A stretch of 19,308 nt of DNA from Planctomycetota bacterium (GTDB taxonomy: Bacteria > Planctomycetota > Phycisphaerae > WQYP01): positions 1 to 19,308 of the forward strand of contig JAJZNY010000230.1 in the NCBI GenBank assembly GCA_021852245.1. Reading direction: 5' to 3'. This document shows positions 13,888 to 19,308 of the stretch, in pieces (position 1 is the stretch's first letter; every line of letters starts with the position of its first letter). Both the position numbers and the translations under genes were made by a program. The notes beneath the pieces were generated by a model. That model did not search any database and was not told the DNA's origin. It was given only the letters and a program-made list of their open reading frames with translations.

Positions 13888-16626
13888 TCACACCTCATCA
13901 TCGTCACGGGCATATATGTCGGCATAAACATCTTTATGCGCCAGCCTCCAGAGCAGGATGGGGCGAATGACAAGAATGGCGGCAAGATAGATGCAGGCAA
14001 TGCCGAGTGTCATCACCAGGCCGAGGCTGGCAATTCCCCGGTCCCGTCCCAGCGCCAGAAAGCCAAAGGCGGAGCAGGTGACAAAGGCGCACAGGAGAAG
14101 CGCCCTTTCGCTGACGTCCCAGAACCTCCAGACGCGGCGTGGATTATGGAGCGTTTCGCGGTAGCGATGGGTCATGAAGACGCCATATTCATGACCGGCA
14201 CCGATGAGAATCGGCATGGCGAAGAAATTGGCAAAGTTCCAATCCAAGTGCAGCAGTCCCATAACGCAGGCCAGCATCGGCAATCCCAGCAACAGCACGC
14301 TGACGGTCAAAAGCGTCTGACCAAATTTCCGCAAATCTAAAAACACAATGATAATCACGAGAATAAGGGCTAGGACCGTGCACTTGGTGAAGGCCTGCTT
14401 GATGGACTGAGTTGAATCGTATAACTGCGGCGCGATGCCGGTGAGATCCATATCCGCCGGCACCAGCCCGCCGATCCGCCCGCCGGGGGCGGTTTTGGTG
14501 CCGCGCAGGGTGCGGACGAAATCGTGCAGATTTTTGTCGATCCAGAGATTCCATCGCGGATAGATGTACAGGGCCCAGACGCCTGATTTGCCGATGAAAT
14601 GGGCCCGCAAAGAGCGGGGTAGTTGATGCGGGACAATCGGTGGAGGGGATAAACGCTCCGCGAGCGCGTTGAGAGATTGAACCCATTGATTCTGCCAGGC
14701 GGTGAGCCGTTGCGCGCTGATACTGGCGGGTGTCTGACGCAGGGCGGCGGCGAGATGAATCAGCGACCGGCGGGTTTTGTGTCCATCGGCACCGGGGGCG
14801 AATTGAGCGTGAGCCAGTTTGACGACCGCCGCGCGAATCGGTTGGATATCTGCGGCAGAAAGTGCCGGCGGGGATGTCCAGTGTATGGCGGAAAACGCGC
14901 GGCTGCCGCGTGCCAACGCTTTCTGATTGCGGATCGCATCGTAAAGGCTGCTGGTGGAAAGAATCTGCGAACCGGCGTGGATCGTTGCATTGAGGCGGTG
15001 TTGCAGGGCGGCGATCTTTTCTGGATGGTGCGAGAGTACCACGGCATACCACGACGGCATGTCTTTGATGAGCCGGACTGATTTCAAACCGCGGGCCTGG
15101 AGTTTAAGCAGATTTGGATTGAACTTTACGCTCAGCGCAAATGGGCTTAATAGCACCACCAGCGCCAGCCAGCAGCCGAGAGCCGCAAAATTCCACCAGG
15201 TGGCTTTGGGGGGGGCTTTATGGAGGGTGTAGCGCCGGGCGGCGGGAACGGGTTTGAATTTCGGCGGCCAGATGGTGAGTATCGCGGGTAGAATGGTGAA
15301 ACCGGCCAGCAGCGAAAAAATTAATCCCCCGCCGGCAATCACTCCCAGTTCCGCATCGCCGGTGAAGTGAGTTGTCAGGGCGACGAGGAACGCGGCCGAT
15401 GCCCCGCAGCACGCGGTCAAAACAGCGGGACCCGAGTAACGAAATACTCTCATCCAGACGGCGGAGGGACGCTGGTAGCGCCGCACCTCGCGTCGGTACC
15501 GCACGAGAATCTGGATGATGTAGTCCATGCCGATGCCGATCATGGCAATGACGAACACCGTTGAAAGAAGATTAAGCCTGCCGACCACCACCGTCGCATA
15601 GCCGAACGTCCATGCGATGGCGGCGGTAAGCGACAGACCGGCGGCAACCGCCAGCCACACCGACCGCAGCATCAGAATGAGTCCGATCACCACGACGGTC
15701 ATGGCGAGTGCTTCGGCCCAGTTGGTGTCGTGCGTGGTAATGCGCATTTCATCGGCCGAGAGCACAGGCCGGCCGGTGAGGCCGAAGTGAAATTCAGATG
15801 CAAAGGGTGCTGCGGCCCGGTGAACCGCGGCACTGATTTTTTCCAGCGGGCGGGATACCGCCGAGAGGGAATCATAGGTAAATCGCGGGTAGACGTTTAT
15901 GACGAGCAATCGGCGGTGCACATTGTCTGCTGCATGAAAATAATAATATCCCATATCACGTGGTGTCGATGGCCGCGCCGGCATGAGAATGTGATGGATG
16001 GACGCTGCCAGATGCGGGTCGCCCGGCGGGCGGACCAGAAATAATGTCAGCGAGCGGGAAAGCCGCCGGAGAAATGCCCGGCCGTCCCGCCCCGTCAGCG
16101 GAAAATGCTTCAGGAGGGTGAGGAGGCGATTTTTGCCCAGCAGGGCATTTTTCGCTGCCGATCGGCCGGTAAACAGGGTGGCGAGGCGCGCGATATCGGG
16201 TTGGGCGGCTTGAGCCTCGGCAACCTGATGCGGCCCGGCAAAGCAGATCGCCCAGGGGCCGAGCTGATGCAACGGCACGTGCGAATCAACCGCCCGCACG
16301 TATTTGGTGAGTCCGCGAAGGCGTTGGGTAACCGCATCGGCGGCGGCGACCCATTGTTGGGCTGGCGGAGGATTTTTATTGTTACGGGGGGTAATAACGA
16401 CGTAAGCCGCCTCATTTTCTGGAAATTCGTGGATGAATTGCAGATACCGGTGGAAAAAGGGGACGCGGGCGGAGAAGAGTTTATTCTGGTCTGTGGAGAT
16501 GGGCAGAAAAAAAAACGCCAGCAGGGCTCCCAGAATCGTCAGCGATACGCCCAAGGCGAGTACCCATCGCGGATGACGGATCACCAGCAGGACGAAGGCC
16601 AACATTTTCCGCTGGGTCAAATGCAT
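13888..16626 (-). CDS. RND/MMPL-family exporter, HpnN-like
   Basis: 912 aa, in the size range of HpnN-type hopanoid transporters. There are two repeats of one plus five membrane spans: TM1 at about 20-42, a periplasmic domain to about 300, TMs from about 305 to 460, TM7 near 490, a second periplasmic domain, and five spans after about 745. The RND signature GIGMDYIIQILVRYRRE (364-380) is present in the first half; the equivalent in the second half reads GAGHEYGVFMTHRYRE, with His-Glu where an acidic proton-relay residue usually sits. LTGRPVLSADEM (283-294) precedes the TM block as in HpnN-like proteins. HpnN moves hopanoids to the outer membrane in alphaproteobacteria; the match here rests on layout, motifs and the adjoining aminotransferase. 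The ATG at 16626 has no good ribosome site; the ATG at 16605 is an alternative start. It lies 48 bp after the aminotransferase gene. Confidence 0.8.
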   Translation of the reverse strand: MHLTQRKMLAFVLLVIRHPRWVLALGVSLTILGALLAFFFLPISTDQNKLFSARVPFFHRYLQFIHEFPENEAAYVVITPRNNKNPPPAQQWVAAADAVTQRLRGLTKYVRAVDSHVPLHQLGPWAICFAGPHQVAEAQAAQPDIARLATLFTGRSAAKNALLGKNRLLTLLKHFPLTGRDGRAFLRRLSRSLTLFLVRPPGDPHLAASIHHILMPARPSTPRDMGYYYFHAADNVHRRLLVINVYPRFTYDSLSAVSRPLEKISAAVHRAAAPFASEFHFGLTGRPVLSADEMRITTHDTNWAEALAMTVVVIGLILMLRSVWLAVAAGLSLTAAIAWTFGYATVVVGRLNLLSTVFVIAMIGIGMDYIIQILVRYRREVRRYQRPSAVWMRVFRYSGPAVLTACCGASAAFLVALTTHFTGDAELGVIAGGGLIFSLLAGFTILPAILTIWPPKFKPVPAARRYTLHKAPPKATWWNFAALGCWLALVVLLSPFALSVKFNPNLLKLQARGLKSVRLIKDMPSWYAVVLSHHPEKIAALQHRLNATIHAGSQILSTSSLYDAIRNQKALARGSRAFSAIHWTSPPALSAADIQPIRAAVVKLAHAQFAPGADGHKTRRSLIHLAAALRQTPASISAQRLTAWQNQWVQSLNALAERLSPPPIVPHQLPRSLRAHFIGKSGVWALYIYPRWNLWIDKNLHDFVRTLRGTKTAPGGRIGGLVPADMDLTGIAPQLYDSTQSIKQAFTKCTVLALILVIIIVFLDLRKFGQTLLTVSVLLLGLPMLACVMGLLHLDWNFANFFAMPILIGAGHEYGVFMTHRYRETLHNPRRVWRFWDVSERALLLCAFVTCSAFGFLALGRDRGIASLGLVMTLGIACIYLAAILVIRPILLWRLAHKDVYADIYARDDDEV

Positions 16627-16674
16627 GGAGGTTCAGTTTGGTTCATCTTTCCGGTTGCCGCCACAGAATCTTCC

Positions 16675-18075
16675 TCACCCCGCCCGCATCACATTTTTGG
16701 CCAGACTCATAACCGTATCCCACGCCGCGCCGGGAATGCGCTGAGTATCCGCCAGTGTTTCGTCCATCGCGGTCAGGAACCAGTCGATATCCGCACGCGA
16801 GACCACCAGCGGAGGAAGAAATTTGATCACTTCCGTATGATACCCGGCCACCTGGGTCAGAATGCGATGCTTCTGCATCAGCGGTACGACGATCATCTGG
16901 CCGAAGACGCCGAAATTCAGTTTATGCAGAGCATCCCATGCCAGCCGCAATTTAATAGATGATTCCGGCCGCGCAAAATCGATGCCGAACATCAATCCCT
17001 TCCCGCGAACCTCAGTCACAAACGGGCACGTGCGTCCGATCTCACGCAGGCGGTTGATGGCGTATTGACCCAGTTCAGCGGCATTTTCCACCAGCCGCTC
17101 TTCCTCAATCACCTGAATGCTGGCCATCGCCGCCGCCATGGCCAGATCATTCTGGCCGTAGGTATTGGAATGCACCACGCAGCGTTCCATGGAATTGAAC
17201 ACCGTTTCGATGATCGGCGCCTTGCAGATGATGGCCCCCACCGGCACAAAACCGCCCGAAAGGCCTTTGGCAACGCATACGATGTCGGGCTCAACGCCCG
17301 GCCAATGCTGAAAGCAGAACCATTTTCCCGTACGTCCCATGCCTGACTGGACTTCATCCACAATCAGCAGCGTGCCGGATTTCCGGCACAGGCGCTGCGC
17401 TTCAATCAGAAAACCATCGGCGACAACCTCGCAGGTCTTGCCCTGGATCGGTTCGAGAATAAACGCCGCCACATCGCGCCCGGCCAGAGCCTTTTCCAGC
17501 GCCGGGAGATCATTAAATGGAATTTCAACCGCGCCGGGCACCAGATCGCCGAAGCGTTCGCGGAAAAATGCCGCTCCATTGACCGAAAGCGATCCCGCCG
17601 TGAGGCCGTGAAAGGCGTTATGGCAGTGAACGACCTTCTGTCGGCCGGTGACACAGCGGGCAAACTTCAGCGCCCCTTCCACCGATTCCGTTCCGCTGTT
17701 GGTAAAAAACACCCGCCACGCCCCGTCCGGCATGTGGTTGATCAAGCCCTTGGCAACCAGGCCGCTCAGGATGCTGCAATCCATGCGTACCAGATTGGGA
17801 CTCTCGGCATCGATCATGTCTTTGAGAGCTTCGCGCACCCGCGGATGATTGCGGCCGAGCATGAAAACGCCCCAGCCGGTGAGCAGATCGAGATACTGAT
17901 TTCCCTGTGCGTCCCAGAGATAGGGGCCAAGGCCGCGGGTGTAGTTTTTATCAAAGCCGATGGCTTTGAGCATTTTGACAAAAGCGGGATTCACATATTC
18001 CTGATGGAGGGAATATTGAGTCCCGCGGTGTTCTTCCACCCAATCGACAAAACTGCCTGTTTGAATGTTGGTCAT
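16675..18075 (-). CDS. Class III PLP aminotransferase, HpnO-like
   Basis: 466 aa, full length. Fold-type I, class III features are present: NSGTES (126-131) for cofactor phosphate, HNAFHG (152-157), the DEVQSGMGRTG motif (D240 to the PLP pyridine nitrogen) and the Schiff-base lysine K270 in AKGLSGG. The N-terminal part (VEEHRGTQYSLHQEYVNP, then FDKNYTRGLGPYLWDAQG) and the C-terminal segment VVPLMQKHRILTQVAGYHTEVIKFLPP resemble the HpnO-type enzymes that aminate bacteriohopanepolyols to aminobacteriohopanetriol. The specific substrate is inferred partly from the HpnN-like gene next to it; an ornithine/acetylornithine-type activity is the alternative. The start codon ATG at 18075 is directly preceded by three 12-bp repeats and a TATAAT box, so this gene probably begins a transcript. 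Confidence 0.85.
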   Translation of the reverse strand: MTNIQTGSFVDWVEEHRGTQYSLHQEYVNPAFVKMLKAIGFDKNYTRGLGPYLWDAQGNQYLDLLTGWGVFMLGRNHPRVREALKDMIDAESPNLVRMDCSILSGLVAKGLINHMPDGAWRVFFTNSGTESVEGALKFARCVTGRQKVVHCHNAFHGLTAGSLSVNGAAFFRERFGDLVPGAVEIPFNDLPALEKALAGRDVAAFILEPIQGKTCEVVADGFLIEAQRLCRKSGTLLIVDEVQSGMGRTGKWFCFQHWPGVEPDIVCVAKGLSGGFVPVGAIICKAPIIETVFNSMERCVVHSNTYGQNDLAMAAAMASIQVIEEERLVENAAELGQYAINRLREIGRTCPFVTEVRGKGLMFGIDFARPESSIKLRLAWDALHKLNFGVFGQMIVVPLMQKHRILTQVAGYHTEVIKFLPPLVVSRADIDWFLTAMDETLADTQRIPGAAWDTVMSLAKNVMRAG

Positions 18076-18078
18076 GGT

Positions 18079-18114
18079 TACTTATTTACCCGCGTTATTA
18101 CCTGCGTTATCACC
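18079..18114 (-). repeat. Three 12-bp repeats in the leader of the aminotransferase gene
   Basis: On the minus strand GGTGATAACGCA (18114-18103), GGTAATAACGCG (18102-18091) and GGTAAATAAGTA (18090-18079) follow one another without gaps and end 3 nt before the ATG at 18075. The first two differ at two positions; the third is more diverged. They occupy the ribosome-binding region. Confidence 0.6.
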
Positions 18115-18131
18115 ACGGCGCACCGTCCGGA

Positions 18132-18137
18132 ATTATA
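18132..18137 (-). promoter_or_regulatory. Candidate -10 box of the aminotransferase gene
   Basis: A perfect TATAAT on the minus strand in the 146-bp gap. The corresponding -35 position is AGCAAA, a poor match. Transcription would start about 50 bases before the ATG. Confidence 0.35.
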
Positions 18138-18171
18138 GCGCAAGGGTGCACGGTTTTGCTATCCATGCACA

Positions 18172-18186
18172 CCCCGGCATCCGGGG
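18172..18186 (-). terminator. Small GC hairpin after the HtrA/PDZ gene
   Basis: CCCCGG (18172-18177) pairs with CCGGGG (18181-18186) around a 3-base loop, about 36 bases past the stop of the PDZ protein gene. On the minus strand no T-run follows directly, so termination is only possible, not shown. Confidence 0.25.
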
Positions 18187-18221
18187 GCGTGATTTCCGGT
18201 CGCCGGACGGAAGGCAAGGTT

Positions 18222-19308
18222 TCAACCGGGCGGGTTGTTGGCCACGACGGGCGCCGGTGGCCGATGATGATGATGGGGCGGAAGCAGATTGATGGTGAGG
18301 GTCATCAGCTTTCCCCCGCGCAAGAGGGTAACGGGGATATCATCCGGCCGCTGTCGCGCCTGGCGGATGATGGCATAAAGCTCATTGATCGGCATCTCGT
18401 CAATGGTGAGAATAATATCGTGGCGTCTTATGCCAGCACGACGGGCGGCCGAGTGGGGAAGCACTCTTTGAACTTCAGCGGCGGGTTGGGCTCCGAGTGC
18501 GGCGTAGCGGGCGCGAAGATGAGATTTCGGCGGCAAGAATCGATATTTAATGCCGAACTGCGGACCGGACGTAAAGCCCGTGGTGATAAACTGCCGCAAA
18601 ATGGAAAATTTTCCACCGGCGACCAGATCGCTGTTATTACTGGAAATCGCGGTCAGACGCCCTTTGACATCAATGAAAAACTGCGGTGAATTGATGGCTT
18701 GAAAAAAGCTGCCAATTCGTGCCGCCGGGCCCCGCTTCGGGCGACGATGACTTCTGGCGGTACGTGACCGATGTCGCCAATGCGGCCTCCACGTCCGCTG
18801 ATCGCACAACTGCGTCCATTTTATGCCCGGTGTCGATCCATCGATCGCCAAGACCGTCTCTGCCTGCCGGGGCCAGAGAGTGGCCAGCGCAATTCCCGGC
18901 ACGTGTACATCCTTCGGCAGTTGAAGTTCCGTCATATCATGACGAAAGTCCACACCGAGGATGGAAGCCCGGCAGGTGCGACCGTTGGCGGTCGTAACCG
19001 TGATTTTTTCGTTCGAGGCGCCGACGCCAAGGATACTCAGGACCAATACATGACCCCTGTGGCCGGTGACCAGGCCGTAAACACGATTCCGCATGCCGGT
19101 GTGATAGGATTGGATTCTCAGGTGCACCGCTTGAAGTATCGGCATCAGATGCGGTTTGCCGAACGCGTGAAGCTTGGTTATCAGAAATCGCTGGAGGAGA
19201 AACAGTTGTCCGATGGGGTGGGTCTTCAACCGTGCCAACCAGCGATCTGCATCATGATTCTGCTTTTCAGCATGGTGCCGATGATCGACATCGGGTTTGA
19301 TGGTGATG
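18222..19308 (-). CDS. HtrA-like protein with degenerate protease domain and PDZ domain (partial)
   Basis: 361 codons visible; the frame stays open to the window edge, so the N-terminus is missing and the internal TTG at 19238 is not the real start. The trypsin-like HtrA layout is recognisable: EKITVTTANGRTCRASILGV followed by DFRHDMTELQL (like the DGR...GVDxxxDLAVL region), ETVLAID, then GSFFQAINSPQFFIDVKGRL where active HtrA has the GNSGGP motif. That serine motif is lost, and the His position reads LVLSIL, so proteolysis is unlikely. About 95 C-terminal residues form a PDZ domain (PAAEVQRVLPHSAARRAGIR, then DIILTIDEMPI, then VTLLRGGK), ending in a His/Pro-rich tail. A stretch at 18715-18820 reads Arg/His/Trp-rich and may be out of frame. 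Likely an exported peptide-binding or chaperone-like protein; it may be a decaying gene. Confidence 0.65.
   Translation of the reverse strand, partial: ITIKPDVDHRHHAEKQNHDADRWLARLKTHPIGQLFLLQRFLITKLHAFGKPHLMPILQAVHLRIQSYHTGMRNRVYGLVTGHRGHVLVLSILGVGASNEKITVTTANGRTCRASILGVDFRHDMTELQLPKDVHVPGIALATLWPRQAETVLAIDGSTPGIKWTQLCDQRTWRPHWRHRSRTARSHRRPKRGPAARIGSFFQAINSPQFFIDVKGRLTAISSNNSDLVAGGKFSILRQFITTGFTSGPQFGIKYRFLPPKSHLRARYAALGAQPAAEVQRVLPHSAARRAGIRRHDIILTIDEMPINELYAIIRQARQRPDDIPVTLLRGGKLMTLTINLLPPHHHHRPPAPVVANNPPG

Noticed and set aside
14189..16962. Open frames at 14189-15052 (minus strand) and 16105-16962 (plus strand)
   Set aside because: Both overlap the RND transporter, and the second runs into the aminotransferase gene as well; composition is non-protein-like.

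Overview
This is a GC-rich bacterial window with two unrelated halves. Positions 329-11340 hold a leftward (minus-strand) block of five genes of accessory, phage-defence character. Positions 12389-19308 hold envelope/lipid-type genes: one rightward universal stress protein and four leftward genes. No rRNA, tRNA, CRISPR array, integrase or intact insertion sequence was seen. The taxon cannot be fixed from sequence alone. The HpnN-like RND exporter beside an HpnO-like class III aminotransferase points to a hopanoid producer. A dispersed-type 'CTCCGCGG' repeat and the degenerate HtrA/PDZ protein would fit Planctomycetota or a similar environmental lineage, but this is a weak inference.

Accessory block, in transcription order (right to left): a 303-aa protein of unknown function (11340-10429, TTG start); a 482-aa membrane-anchored coiled-coil protein (10322-8874) that shares a domain with the 303-aa protein; a 721-aa protein of unknown function (8794-6629); a 1603-aa DEAH-box helicase with internal zinc-knuckle clusters and a C-terminal DUF1998-type module (6644-1833), overlapping the preceding gene by 16 bp; and a 406-aa protein (1549-329) that couples a uracil-DNA-glycosylase-like fold to a second domain. 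The large-unknown-plus-DruE-like-helicase pair recalls Druantia type III (DruH-DruE). The paralogous pair carrying an FPxWLF motif and the glycosylase-like protein are not part of that system as I know it, so the block is a candidate new or extended defence system. A near-consensus sigma70-type promoter with an overlapping palindrome lies at 11736-11764, followed by a leader of about 390 nt containing hairpins and a 27-bp tandem repeat.

The intergenic region 11341-12388 separates the halves. It also carries a dense set of nested inverted and direct repeats (12088-12178) and a TATAAT box for the rightward usp gene.

Right half, in transcription order (right to left): a partial HtrA-like protein with a degenerate protease domain and a good PDZ domain (off the window edge to 18222), an HpnO-like aminotransferase (18075-16675), an HpnN-like RND/MMPL transporter (16626-13888) and a UDP-glucuronate decarboxylase/UDP-xylose synthase-type SDR (13820-12843). 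The last three have short gaps (48 and 67 bp) and probably form one unit for making and moving a polar lipid or sugar-modified envelope component. The usp gene converges on this unit with only 40 bp between stop codons.
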